In this document: positions 27,029-35,284 of the stretch, piece by piece
Layout: each line of letters starts with the position of its first letter
Numbering within the stretch: position 1 is the first letter of the stretch
IMG/VR virus record: IMGVR_UViG_3300008216_000011
Span: 1-64,000 of that record
Source: a virus
Direction: 5' to 3' (one strand)
Length of the DNA: 64,000 nt
Program-made: the position numbers and the translations under genes
Notes under the pieces: generated by a model
What the model saw: only the letters and a program-made list of their open reading frames with translations
Databases searched by the model: none
What the model was told of the DNA's origin: nothing

Positions 27029-28103
27029 CAAAAGTTTTACGACCAACACATATGGCAAAGTAGAATACACGTATGAACAGGAACGCCAGTTTGCAGAATC
27101 TCTTTCGTACGATGATGTACTTTTAAAACCACAGTATTCTGAGATCTTGAGTCGTTCAGATATTGATATTGGCAGCGATTTAGGACTCAACCATCGCCTA
27201 GGCTTGCCTCTGATTGCCGCGCCGATGGACACAATTTCCGAAGCAGACATGGCCCTATCTATGGACCGCTCTGGCGGAATGGCAGTATTACATCGCTATA
27301 ATACACCGGAAGAGCAGGCAAGGGTGGCATCGACAGTTATAAAATTGCATGGCGCAACCGTCGCCGCGGCCATTGGGGTTTCGGACGATTTCCTAGTACG
27401 AGCTACAGCGCTCTATGAGGCTGGTGTGCGCACTTTCTGCTTAGATGTGGCCCATGGACACCACATTCTCGTACGGCGAGCTATAGCGTCTCTGAGGCTA
27501 ACTTATGGTAATAAAATTCATATCATGGCTGGAAATGTTGCAACGCTTGAGGGCTTGAATGACCTATCTGATTGGGGCGCTGATAGTGTTCGTGTCGGAA
27601 TCGGCGGCGGCTCGATTTGTAGTACTAGGATACAAACTGGCCATGGCATACCAACATTCCAATCTGTACTGGATTGTGCTAAAACTGACCGCGATGTAAA
27701 GATCATCGCTGACGGAGGAATTAAAAATTCTGGCGACATTGTAAAGGTTTTGGCTGCCGGCGCAGATTTTGTTATGGCCGGTTCTATACTTGCCGGAACA
27801 GACGAATGCCCGGGCGAACTAATAAAGACTCACGATGGAGAGTTCAAAACCTACAGAGGCATGGCCAGTAAAGACGCTCAGATGGACTGGCGCGGCCGCA
27901 CATCATCTTTAGAAGGTGTCTCAGCAGTTGTTCCATATAGGGGCCCCGTCGCCAATGTTTTGCAGGATCTAGAAAGAGGTATCCGTAGTGGCTTTTCGTA
28001 TTCCGGCGCAAGCTGCTTAGTTGAATTACAGGCAAAGTCTAAGTTCATTAGGCAAACTGGCGCCGGCCAATTGGAAAGTACAACTCACATTAGTGGGCGA
28101 TAA
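27015..28103 (+). CDS. IMP dehydrogenase/GMP reductase family enzyme
   Basis: A 362-residue TIM-barrel protein without the CBS domains of cellular IMPDH (~490). SLSYDDVLLKPQYSEI, IAAPMDTISEADMA, VGIGGGSICSTRIQTG (catalytic Cys loop), IADGGIKNSGDI and YRGMASKDAQM follow in family order. The end FIRQTGAGQLESTTHI matches IMPDH better than GMP reductase. IMPDH makes XMP from IMP and feeds guanine nucleotides. With MazG-like and PurA/PurZ-family genes it would suit dGMP-based purine synthesis; alone it would simply enlarge the GTP pool. SD AAAGGA before the ATG. Confidence 0.75.
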   Translation: MNRNNKSFTTNTYGKVEYTYEQERQFAESLSYDDVLLKPQYSEILSRSDIDIGSDLGLNHRLGLPLIAAPMDTISEADMALSMDRSGGMAVLHRYNTPEEQARVASTVIKLHGATVAAAIGVSDDFLVRATALYEAGVRTFCLDVAHGHHILVRRAIASLRLTYGNKIHIMAGNVATLEGLNDLSDWGADSVRVGIGGGSICSTRIQTGHGIPTFQSVLDCAKTDRDVKIIADGGIKNSGDIVKVLAAGADFVMAGSILAGTDECPGELIKTHDGEFKTYRGMASKDAQMDWRGRTSSLEGVSAVVPYRGPVANVLQDLERGIRSGFSYSGASCLVELQAKSKFIRQTGAGQLESTTHISGR

Positions 28104-28104
28104 G

Positions 28105-28431
28105 ATGGAAGATGTCAAACTATCCAAATTGAGCTTTTTTGTTGATCCAAAAACACATGAGGATTTTCGAATAAGATTACATTACGATGGCTTTGGTAGT
28201 CAAAGTTATTTTTTTAAAGCTTGTCTGTTTGGCTACCTGACACAGAATGATAAGTTTATGGCTTATATCGATTCTTTCAAGGAAGACAATCAAGTTCAAA
28301 GTTATATGAAAAGATATAAGTCAACTAAACTAAGAAAGTCCGGCCAAGAGATTAAACAAAAGCTGGGCTTATCTGAAGAGGACATAGAAAACATATTCGA
28401 TATACTAGAACAGGAGATGGTAGAATTATGA
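28105..28431 (+). CDS. unknown protein next to sigma-like gene
   Basis: A 108-residue basic protein, start chosen at ATG 28105, 1 nt after the upstream stop; a longer in-frame start would lie inside the IMPDH-like gene. The first half (FFVDPKTHEDFRIRLHYDGF) has a ribbon-helix look, the second half is helical and Lys-rich. The ATGA overlap with the sigma-like gene suggests the two act together, possibly in transcription control. No named family recognised. Confidence 0.5.
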   Translation: MEDVKLSKLSFFVDPKTHEDFRIRLHYDGFGSQSYFFKACLFGYLTQNDKFMAYIDSFKEDNQVQSYMKRYKSTKLRKSGQEIKQKLGLSEEDIENIFDILEQEMVEL

Positions 28432-28661
28432 AAAAATGCGCACAGAAGTGTTTAATATCAAGTAAAACGTGTGATCGGGACGATTGCAGGATGTGGATAG
28501 ACTACGAGGACGATCTTAATTGTACTCTGGTTTGTGCTTACAAGAATGGCCCATTGACTCTAAGAGAGGTAGCAAAAAGGGAAAAGCTTAGTTTCGTTAG
28601 AGTAAAACAAATTCAAGACGAAGCCATAGAAAAGATATCCAAAGTTGACTCTCTGGAATGA
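28428..28661 (+). CDS. sigma-factor region-4-like protein
   Basis: A 77-residue protein. The C-terminal 45 residues, GPLTLREVAKREKLSFVRVK then QIQDEAIEKI, match the helix-turn-helix of sigma region 4.2 (TLREVAxxxxLSxxRVxQIexeA). The first 25 residues carry four Cys (KKCAQKCLISSKTCDRDDC), likely a zinc site. Regions 2 and 3 are missing. Such mini-proteins can act as anti-sigma or co-activators by binding the -35 element or RNA polymerase. Confidence 0.65.
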   Translation: MKKCAQKCLISSKTCDRDDCRMWIDYEDDLNCTLVCAYKNGPLTLREVAKREKLSFVRVKQIQDEAIEKISKVDSLE

Positions 28662-28750
28662 CGTAAAAAAATAGCTTTTAGCAGAATTAACATCTATTTA
28701 TATTGAATAAGGAAACTTTAAAAAGTTCCAACCCAGGAGAATTCTTAAGA

Positions 28751-29338
28751 ATGTCACAGAAAACTACACTACTTAACGAAGCCCAGATTCGTAAGTTCAT
28801 GAAATTGGCCGCTATCGGCCCCTTGGTCGAAACATTTATTGCGGAGACCGAAGAAGAGGAAATCGAAGAATCAGCTTCCACAGAAGAAGATTCTGAATTA
28901 ACCAGCGAAATGGCAGATGTCTATCGCGAAGAAGACGAAGAGGAAGCCATGCCGGCCGACCTCGACGCTGACCTAGAGGAACCTGCTCTAGAAGAGCCTG
29001 CCCTAGAAGAGCCAGAGCTTGATGCCCCTGCCGCTGACGGCGAAGTAAGCCTGTCTGACGAAGAGGTACAGAGCCTTGTTGATCTCCTCCGCGCTGCAGA
29101 GGGAGTTGTAAGCAAGCTTGAAGCTGCTCTGGCCCCTGCTGAAGAGGAAGCGGGAATGGAAATGGACCTAGAGGAACCTGCTCTAGAGCCAGAACTTGAT
29201 GTCCCTGCCGCTGACGGTGAAGAAGACGAACTAGAAGAGCCAATGATGCAGGAGATCGATGATGATCTCTTGGAAACTGTGCTCAAGAAGGTCGCAAGCC
29301 GCTTGGCAACAAAAAACACCACTGAGGCAACAGAGTAA
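28751..29338 (+). CDS. acidic protein, scaffold-like
   Basis: About 195 residues, starting at ATG 28751 with AGGAGA 10 nt upstream (a TTG start at 28703 adds 16 residues with no SD). NEAQIRKFMKLAAIGPL opens a short helix. The middle is highly acidic with two copies of a Leu-Glu-Glu-Pro-Ala-Leu/Pro-Ala-Ala-Asp-Gly-Glu repeat. The end (DDLLETVLKKVASRL) is an amphipathic helix. The acid, low-complexity middle and end helix recall prohead core or scaffold proteins, but the neighbours do not confirm this. A promoter-terminator follows. Confidence 0.5.
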   Translation: MSQKTTLLNEAQIRKFMKLAAIGPLVETFIAETEEEEIEESASTEEDSELTSEMADVYREEDEEEAMPADLDADLEEPALEEPALEEPELDAPAADGEVSLSDEEVQSLVDLLRAAEGVVSKLEAALAPAEEEAGMEMDLEEPALEPELDVPAADGEEDELEEPMMQEIDDDLLETVLKKVASRLATKNTTEATE

Positions 29339-29347
29339 AAAAAAGTA

Positions 29348-29376
29348 TTGACATCTTAAGAGAAATTCTCTATAAT
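29348..29376 (+). promoter_or_regulatory. strong sigma70-like promoter
   Basis: TTGACA (29348-29353), exactly 17 nt, TATAAT (29371-29376): full consensus. Directly downstream is a strong hairpin with a nine-T run (29377-29411), so transcripts from this promoter start inside or at the edge of that hairpin. It should drive the genes from 29424, including a ClpP-like protease. Confidence 0.75.
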
Positions 29377-29411
29377 AACAGCTGTGAGTAAAATCACGGC
29401 TGTTTTTTTTT
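29377..29411 (+). terminator. intrinsic terminator overlapping a start site
   Basis: Arms ACAGCTGTGA and TCACGGCTGT (10 bp with one G-U) with loop GTAAAA and nine T. It ends transcription from the acidic-protein gene. Because the promoter just upstream starts near 29383, its own transcript would keep only part of the left arm, which may weaken termination and let the downstream operon be made. Confidence 0.75.
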
Positions 29412-29423
29412 GGAGTTATACAT

Positions 29424-29810
29424 ATGGAAGAATTAGCTAATCTGAATTCTGTTTTATGGTTTTTTATTGGAGTGTTGGCATGCCGATTTGTTTCGCGACT
29501 TATCGATATATCTCACGCTGCTATGCTTGTAACAGAGGCCGTTAACGCCACTTTACTTATGTTAGCGAAGTTGCACGAAGACATGGCCTTCGTCATGGAA
29601 CTCAAGCGCAAACACATGCATGCTTCCGACATATCTCCAGAGAGAATCAGAGATTTTGAAAAAATGGATGAGAGGGCTATCGAAGATTGGAAAAGTATGG
29701 TAATATCAAATATGATCTCCCGAGCCCCATCTTCGTTTGGAACGTTTCTTAGGTTTTCAAACTGGAGAGAGGCCATGGCGCACATTAACGAAATTCAAAA
29801 AAGAAAGTAG
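29424..29810 (+). CDS. small membrane-anchored protein
   Basis: A 128-residue protein. Residues ~9-30 (VLWFFIGVLACRFVSRLI) form a membrane segment, followed by an amphipathic helical cytoplasmic part of about 95 residues. SD TTTGGAG 9 nt before ATG. First gene after the promoter at 29348. Function unknown; a holin or host-membrane modifier cannot be told apart from sequence. Confidence 0.5.
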   Translation: MEELANLNSVLWFFIGVLACRFVSRLIDISHAAMLVTEAVNATLLMLAKLHEDMAFVMELKRKHMHASDISPERIRDFEKMDERAIEDWKSMVISNMISRAPSSFGTFLRFSNWREAMAHINEIQKRK

Positions 29811-29824
29811 AAGAGGACACTATT

Positions 29825-30193
29825 ATGCCACTAAAGAATATAGAAGATAGTTTAGAATCTATTGCATGGAAGACGAGCGGTACCGACCCTTCCGGTCCAG
29901 TGAAGATGAAACTACAAGTAGATAAAATCCCAGGCCTCAGAAACTTTAAACGAATAGTCCGAGAAATGGAAAGCGAAGGTTGGTCTGTCGTCGGCGAGGG
30001 TCTAAACGCTAAGAATCAAAACTTTATGATTTTATGTGCGAGAAGTTTCCCTTCATATTCTGGCTGGGTGTCCTGGGCAAAGGGATATCCATACAGGCTG
30101 CAGGAGATCAGCCCCACTACAGATCGCCCAAAGAGGATTAAATTAGGAAAGGGATCACAACTGCGCCCCGGCCGACCCCGAAAGGAAAAGTAG
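29825..30193 (+). CDS. hypothetical basic protein
   Basis: A 122-residue protein. The C-terminal part (RPKRIKLGKGSQLRPGRPRK) is strongly basic with an AT-hook-like RPGRPRK, a motif that binds the minor groove of AT-rich DNA. The rest looks like a small alpha/beta domain. It lies between the membrane protein and the ClpP-like gene, 14 nt and 2 nt away. Confidence 0.5.
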   Translation: MPLKNIEDSLESIAWKTSGTDPSGPVKMKLQVDKIPGLRNFKRIVREMESEGWSVVGEGLNAKNQNFMILCARSFPSYSGWVSWAKGYPYRLQEISPTTDRPKRIKLGKGSQLRPGRPRKEK

Positions 30194-30195
30194 AA

Positions 30196-30774
30196 ATGCC
30201 CGAAGAAGCAGGCCCCCGAATTATTGGATTGTATGGGGATATTGACGACGAACGCGCCGCAGATACATTGAATGGGCTGATTGCACTTCATCACGACAGA
30301 TTTCGGTTCGAACCAGTGGACCCCGACGACCCGGACTGCGAAGAGTTTCGGGAGATCGTACTTCCTATAGAATTGTTAATCTCCACCGGCGGTGGAACAC
30401 TGGGTGACATGTTCGCAATCTATGACACACTTCGTGTATTTAGGGAAGAATGTGAAATCCGGACTCACGGATTGGGTAGAGTGATGTCCGCGGGCGTCCT
30501 CCTCCTTGCTGCCGGAGAAAAGGGAAAAAGAAAAATTAGCAAAAACACCAGATTGATGATTCACAGTGTTTTGGGGGGAGACTATATGCCATATCCCTCT
30601 CTTAAGGTTGCGATAGAAGAAGCTAAAACACTTCAGGACATGATGTTCGATGCGCTCGCAGAAGAAACAAACTTGACAGTAGAGCAGCTTAACAATATGG
30701 CCAACAACAATATTGACAAGTTTTTTTCAGCAGAAGATGCCGTAGAGATGGGAATTGCTGACATTATTGTATGA
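30196..30774 (+). CDS. ClpP-like serine protease (second copy)
   Basis: A 192-residue ClpP-fold protein, distinct from the copy at 25.6 kb. LISTGGGTLGDMFAIYD matches the substrate strand, the Ser is in GRVMSAGVLLLAAG (S98), His in LMIHSVLGG (H123), and Asp in NIDKFFSAEDAVEMGIADII. A GELDDE-like opening (YGDIDDERA) is typical. An extra acidic insert (~residues 40-52) sets it apart. Two ClpP-like proteases may form a mixed barrel or act at different stages. Confidence 0.8.
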   Translation: MPEEAGPRIIGLYGDIDDERAADTLNGLIALHHDRFRFEPVDPDDPDCEEFREIVLPIELLISTGGGTLGDMFAIYDTLRVFREECEIRTHGLGRVMSAGVLLLAAGEKGKRKISKNTRLMIHSVLGGDYMPYPSLKVAIEEAKTLQDMMFDALAEETNLTVEQLNNMANNNIDKFFSAEDAVEMGIADIIV

Positions 30775-30807
30775 TAATAACTACTTAGTATTAAGGGAAC
30801 AAAATGT

Positions 30808-32427
30808 ATGTCAAACTTAGATAATTTAATAAAAGAACATTATTCCGAAACCCCAGCCTTCGGACTAGAGCAGATGGTGGGCCTCATTGAAGAGGTCATG
30901 GACGAGAATAAGGAGCTTCTTGAGTCATTGTCGGCTGACGACGCCGCGAAAATCATGCCCATCGATGAAGCCGCCGATGGCCGCTTCAGTTTTGACATTC
31001 CCATTCCAAGCACGGTACCGACCGAGGCATGGGGGGACCCTAGCAGCCAGTCACGAAAAGATATTGCTAGGATCTTTGATTCTATCACCAGAGAGCCCAG
31101 CATAAGAGCTAGAATTACGCACGTTAACTCTTTTCTCGATCCAGCGCAGGCGGCGAGGAAAGCCCCGGGCGGCAAAGTTAACACCGTCTTGAATATGATG
31201 CAAGTCATTGAGTCCCTACAGGCCTGCCTTAACGACTATAATGAGTCCTCTGCCGGCTTCGTGTTTGAGGGTTTTATGGCCGCTCTTACAGGCGGCAAGC
31301 AGATCGCCGGCCGAGTAGGCGGTACACTGCCAATTGAAGACTTTGTTGCATTCTCGGAAACGGGAGACAAAGAAGTCCCCACCAGCCTAAAGTTGCTCAG
31401 TCCCAATACCACGATCCACGGAAGTTTCACAAACTTAGTGGATTATCTCTTTATCAGAGGAGGCGCAGGCCTGCCGGAGATTAAATATCTGATTGCCCTC
31501 AAAGACGTTGAGGGCGAGACCGTAACAAAGTTGGCCCTATTTGATTTTATTATCGGTAGAGAAAACTTTGTGGATGTAATGTTACAATCAAACAACGGTG
31601 CTCTCATTGGCGAAAACGCCGCAGCCATGGCGGAACACATTAAAAACTGGCAGAATTCTCCAGAGTGGAGAGTTAAAATGGCAAAAATTCTAGAAACGTC
31701 GCCGGGCTATACTAAGGGTAGGGGCATGTTCTATGCCAATCTGAGCCCCACCGGCGAGTTTGACGACACGGCCGGCCCAGCCGCAGATCCTGAGAAGAAA
31801 CGTCACCAGTATGGGCTAGCCACCGCACAGGGAGAGATGACGGCCCTTTTGAACGCCACAAAGAGAGCCGGCTCCGAATCTGCCCACGGCACCGGACCGA
31901 CTTTTGAAGATTGGGTCAAGAACCTAGATTTGGACATGTCAGGTTATAGTGACAATAAAGTAAAGAAAATCCTTGATCAGATTCGTACTGCATGGGATAA
32001 CGGCGCCAAATCTGTTGACTCGTCTACCGATCTCGCCGAATCCTTTTACGGTTTTGGCTCGTTTCATGAAAGAGAGAAGCTTCTAATGAAAGAGGAACTA
32101 CTGTCGGAGGCCAGCAAAGATGCCGGCAGTCAGTGGGGTCTTAGTCGCGGAAACATGAACAACTTAAGGACTCTGCTGAGAACTGAATACTATGGAGAGC
32201 TTAATTTATCACAAGCCAATATCTCTCAACTCTCAAAAATCTACGCAGAGAAGCTTGGAGAGGATCTAATGTTGTTGCTGCAAACAACAAAGACTTTCAC
32301 TGAGAATATCGGTAAATACTTCAGTGTTGAAGATCGTTCAGAGGCCGCCAAGGCTAACAAAGATGCTATTTCTCAAGGTGGTCAAATTATTACCAGCCTT
32401 GCGCAAGACCCGGCCGATAAAAAATAA
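30808..32427 (+). CDS. large unknown protein upstream of groEL
   Basis: A 539-residue soluble protein. I recognise a conserved phage segment around AGFVFEGFMAALTGGKQI, then PIEDFVAF, SLKLLSPNTTIHGSFTNLVD. The rest is helical. No nuclease or NTPase motif is visible. Two ATGs lie close (30804 out of frame, 30808 used). Its position between ClpP-like and GroEL genes might suggest a chaperone client or virion protein, but this is a guess. Confidence 0.55.
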   Translation: MSNLDNLIKEHYSETPAFGLEQMVGLIEEVMDENKELLESLSADDAAKIMPIDEAADGRFSFDIPIPSTVPTEAWGDPSSQSRKDIARIFDSITREPSIRARITHVNSFLDPAQAARKAPGGKVNTVLNMMQVIESLQACLNDYNESSAGFVFEGFMAALTGGKQIAGRVGGTLPIEDFVAFSETGDKEVPTSLKLLSPNTTIHGSFTNLVDYLFIRGGAGLPEIKYLIALKDVEGETVTKLALFDFIIGRENFVDVMLQSNNGALIGENAAAMAEHIKNWQNSPEWRVKMAKILETSPGYTKGRGMFYANLSPTGEFDDTAGPAADPEKKRHQYGLATAQGEMTALLNATKRAGSESAHGTGPTFEDWVKNLDLDMSGYSDNKVKKILDQIRTAWDNGAKSVDSSTDLAESFYGFGSFHEREKLLMKEELLSEASKDAGSQWGLSRGNMNNLRTLLRTEYYGELNLSQANISQLSKIYAEKLGEDLMLLLQTTKTFTENIGKYFSVEDRSEAAKANKDAISQGGQIITSLAQDPADKK

Positions 32428-32436
32428 ACTTATTAA

Positions 32437-32464
32437 TTAACAATTGTGCAAAATTGTATAGAAT
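32437..32464 (+). promoter_or_regulatory. possible groEL promoter with inverted repeat
   Basis: TTAACA (32437-32442), 16 nt, TAGAAT (32459-32464) is a moderate match. Inside lies ACAATTGTGCAAAATTGT, a 6-bp inverted repeat (ACAATT and AATTGT), which could be a regulator site. It is not related to the CIRCE operator known for groE operons. Confidence 0.35.
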
Positions 32465-32494
32465 AATACAGTATACATACAACATGGAGGATAT

Positions 32495-34066
32495 GTGCCT
32501 AATTGCAAATTTAATTCCCGCAGAGATCTAAATGAAAAGGTTCTGAGCGGAGTAAACACTTTAGCAGACAACGTTGCTGCTACTCTTGGGCCCAAAGGCC
32601 GAAACGTAATATTACAAGAAAAGGGCAAGGAACCTTTTATTACAAAAGATGGCGTCACTGTTGCCACTTTCGTTCATCTAGATGATGAGTTTGAAAACGC
32701 AGCTGCGCAAATTATTAAACAAGCATCTTCACAAACAAACACTGCAGCGGGAGATGGCACAACTACGGCAACAGTATTGGCCCGGGCCATACTAGTGCAA
32801 GCGCAGAAGTTTCTGTCTGCCGGCGCTTCCCCCGTAGAATTGAAGAGGGGCATAGACCGAGCAGTCGAAGCGATTGTTGTCAGGTTAGACGAACTCTCAA
32901 CTCCGATCACGAGCCTAGATGATATTAGGAATATCGCTACAATTTCCGCCAACAATGATCCTCAGATTGGAAAGTTGATTGCAACGGCTGTCGACAGCGC
33001 TGGTAAGGACGGTGCGATCACTGTCGAAGAGGCTCGTTCGGTGGAAACAACTTTAGACCTGATCGAAGGTTTTAGGTTCCAATCGGGATACGCAGCATCT
33101 GCTTTTGTTACAGATGAAAGAAGAGCTGCCGTCAAGTATGACAGCCCTCTATTGCTAATCACCGATAACAAGATCGAGGCCGTTGAGCAGATTCTCCCGA
33201 CTCTGGAGACGATCTCTCGTGACGGCCGGCCCCTGGTTATAGTTGCAGAAGATATCGATGGCCAAGCTCTAGCAGCGCTGATCATGAATTCTATTCGCGG
33301 CACGCTGAAGGTTGCAGCTATTAAAGCGCCGCGCTACGGAGAAGAGCGAAGGAACATTCTCAGCGATCTGGCCCTCGCTACTGGGGCCACCTTTATAGCC
33401 CGAGATTCCGGAATTGATTTAAGAAATGTTAAATTAAACCACCTGGGTCAGTGCAAGAGTATCGACATAACGAAAACTACAACCACCATTATTGGCGGCA
33501 AAGGTGATTATGAAAACATCGACAAGGCTGTTGAGCTTCTGAAGGCAGAAATGGTGCAAACAGACTCTATGCGTGAGAGCGAGAAGGTTCAAGAAAGAAT
33601 CACTAGACTCTCTAGTGGCATCGCCGTCGTCCGCGTAGGCGGGGCAACCGAAGTTGAGATGACAGAGAAGAAGCATAGGATAGAAGACGCTCTAGAGGCC
33701 GTAAAGTCGGCCCAGGAGGCCGGAGTCCTCCCCGGCGGCGGCATTGCCCTCATTCGCGCCACAGCGGCTCTAGAGGTCGATGTAGAGAATGAAGATCAAC
33801 AATTGGGTGTGGAGATAGTGAAGAATGCTGTGTTTGAGCCATTGAGGCAGATGGCAAAGAATTCCGGAGAATCCCCAGATTTGATCGTCGCGGCTATACA
33901 AGAAGAGTCGGCCCATCGCGGCTATAATTTTAGAACATGTGAGATTGTTGATATGCTTGAATTGGGTATCATAGACCCAACCAAGGTTACACGCTGCGCC
34001 CTGCAGAATGCAGCTTCGGCCGCTGGAACTCTAATCACAACTTCACATGCTATTGTTGAAGTATAG
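32495..34066 (+). CDS. groEL: GroEL-type chaperonin
   Basis: A 523-residue protein of GroEL length. TLGPKGRNVILQEKGKEPFI, TKDGVTVA, AGDGTTTATVLARAI (ATP binding), APRYGEERRNILSDLALATG, and GVLPGGGIALIRATAAL all fit. It lacks the Gly-Gly-Met tail of bacterial GroEL, ending SHAIVEV. GTG start with SD GGAGG. It may fold phage proteins such as the capsid, with the GroES-like protein at 18.2 kb. Confidence 0.9.
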   Translation: MPNCKFNSRRDLNEKVLSGVNTLADNVAATLGPKGRNVILQEKGKEPFITKDGVTVATFVHLDDEFENAAAQIIKQASSQTNTAAGDGTTTATVLARAILVQAQKFLSAGASPVELKRGIDRAVEAIVVRLDELSTPITSLDDIRNIATISANNDPQIGKLIATAVDSAGKDGAITVEEARSVETTLDLIEGFRFQSGYAASAFVTDERRAAVKYDSPLLLITDNKIEAVEQILPTLETISRDGRPLVIVAEDIDGQALAALIMNSIRGTLKVAAIKAPRYGEERRNILSDLALATGATFIARDSGIDLRNVKLNHLGQCKSIDITKTTTTIIGGKGDYENIDKAVELLKAEMVQTDSMRESEKVQERITRLSSGIAVVRVGGATEVEMTEKKHRIEDALEAVKSAQEAGVLPGGGIALIRATAALEVDVENEDQQLGVEIVKNAVFEPLRQMAKNSGESPDLIVAAIQEESAHRGYNFRTCEIVDMLELGIIDPTKVTRCALQNAASAAGTLITTSHAIVEV

Positions 34067-34106
34067 CACTATTTAAGGTGATACTACACTAGGAGTGCAT
34101 GTACAC

Positions 34107-34388
34107 ATGTCTATGGACGAAACACAATTAATACAGTCTCTAACTGAGCTATCGGGCAAGATCGAAATCTTACTTGAGAAACAAGATGAGCTAGCAGAGA
34201 ATGTTAATAAAATAAAAGAAGCAGTATATAACCCAGATTCGGGATTGTATGCTAGACTTACTGCCTTAGATGGTAGAATTAAGGCCATTGAGTCATGGCA
34301 AGCAACCTCAAACAAAATTACATGGTTGGTTGTTTCAACTGTTTTTGCCCTCACAGTTACTACTATCTGGAAAGTAGTTTTTCCTTGA
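34107..34388 (+). CDS. small coiled-coil membrane protein
   Basis: About 93 residues: a helical, coiled-coil-prone N-terminal part (LSGKIEILLEKQDELAENVN), then one membrane segment (ITWLVVSTVFALTVTTIW) and a short tail. This resembles XhlA-like proteins and some holin partners. ATG 34107 has AGGAG 11 nt upstream; a GTG at 34095 overlaps that SD and is less likely. Not near a lysin gene, so a lysis role is unconfirmed. Confidence 0.5.
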   Translation: MSMDETQLIQSLTELSGKIEILLEKQDELAENVNKIKEAVYNPDSGLYARLTALDGRIKAIESWQATSNKITWLVVSTVFALTVTTIWKVVFP

Positions 34389-34412
34389 CATATAAATGTC
34401 AGGTGATATAAT
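34385..34412 (+). promoter_or_regulatory. promoter with hairpin at the -35
   Basis: TTGACA (34385-34390), 16 nt, TATAAT (34407-34412). TGACAT, four bases, ATGTCA is a perfect inverted repeat covering the -35 box, a likely operator position. It lies at the end of the membrane-protein gene and serves the gene starting at 34435. Confidence 0.65.
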
Positions 34413-34434
34413 AAAAATAGAAAAGGAATTACAC

Positions 34435-34761
34435 ATGCGAGTAAAAGTATCATACACCACAGATGTTGAGACAGTGCCAGAGGAGGTCGGAAACATCATT
34501 AACACAGTTGCCAACTGTTTATCACGAACTGGATTCGATTTAAACGGGGTAACTTCCAACCTTGTGCAAAACCCAGACGAAAGTCTTTTATCTGCTGGTC
34601 AGACCCTAGACGTTGTACGCCGTCGCTTGGCAACGTTAGATTTGAAGCTGGCAGATTGCCAGAACATCTTGACCGCTTTTGTTGAATACAAGAATAACCC
34701 GCCAACTGATGAAGGCGAACTTTCTTTGAACGAGGAAACCCCAGTTGTTGAATCCGACTAA
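34435..34761 (+). CDS. hypothetical protein
   Basis: About 108 residues, from ATG 34435 (AAGGA 9 nt upstream). A longer start at 34396 would begin inside the promoter. The protein is acidic and helical (VETVPEEVGNIINTVANCL) with a negatively charged C-terminus (EEGELSLNEE-like). No known family. First gene of a short operon ending with the cupin. Confidence 0.5.
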   Translation: MRVKVSYTTDVETVPEEVGNIINTVANCLSRTGFDLNGVTSNLVQNPDESLLSAGQTLDVVRRRLATLDLKLADCQNILTAFVEYKNNPPTDEGELSLNEETPVVESD

Positions 34762-34957
34762 AGGAGACTTGGTACATGTACCGGCCTCTGTAGTGCTCTG
34801 TAAGTTTGTTGAGGCATCTGATGATGTTCGAATGTTTACAGAGACGGAAAAACCAATGACGGCAGTTTTTCTAGAAAGACAAGATAACAATCGATGTAAA
34901 ATATATTACAATGGCGACTATTGGTGTATACCGATAGGCGACTTGTACACACAGTGA
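34748..34957 (+). CDS. small KGDLV-type protein
   Basis: A 69-residue protein starting TTG, overlapping the upstream stop. LNPTKGDLVHVPASVVL near the N-terminus and KIYYNGDYWCIPIGDLY near the end match the plan of the SH3/KOW-like 'GDLV' genes at 48-64 kb, where this is an outlying relative. Function unknown. The TTG choice is made because no in-frame ATG lies before the conserved start. Confidence 0.5.
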   Translation: MNPTKGDLVHVPASVVLCKFVEASDDVRMFTETEKPMTAVFLERQDNNRCKIYYNGDYWCIPIGDLYTQ

Positions 34958-34965
34958 GGTAATAG

Positions 34966-35283
34966 ATGTTTGTTAAGTTAATTGAAGTTAAGAGAGTTGC
35001 CGGGGACAATCACGGTTTCCTGGGAGCGAACGATAAATTCACTCTAGGAGAAATATTTCTAAATCCAGAACAGATTTCTCACATGAAAGAAGATTTTCAA
35101 ATGGAAAGGTGGCTCGCCGAGGGCCTTCTCCCCGAAGGTTTGAATAGCGCCCAGAAGTTTACAAAGGTTTTCATTAATAGGTCTGGTCGTACAGCCGCAG
35201 TAACAGTTATCGGTGAAACTCCGTCCGTTATGGAAAAGATCCAAACTGTTTCTATAACACACAAACAACTCTTGAGAGGCTAA
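34966..35283 (+). CDS. hypothetical protein
   Basis: A 105-residue protein with a mixed alpha/beta pattern (LIEVKRVAGDNHG, FTLGEIFLNPEQIS, KVFINRSGRTAAVTVIG). The beta-strand pattern and spacing suggest a small compact fold. GTAATAG precedes the ATG with weak SD. The cupin gene starts 1 nt after its stop. Confidence 0.5.
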   Translation: MFVKLIEVKRVAGDNHGFLGANDKFTLGEIFLNPEQISHMKEDFQMERWLAEGLLPEGLNSAQKFTKVFINRSGRTAAVTVIGETPSVMEKIQTVSITHKQLLRG

Positions 35284-35284
35284 T

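Noticed and set aside
27015-28103. GMP reductase assignment
   Set aside because: Loop and C-terminal FIRQTGAG ending fit IMP dehydrogenase better, though I keep the family name broad.
28670-28700. Reverse-strand late-promoter-like box (complement of CTATTTATA)
   Set aside because: No gene on the minus strand follows it.
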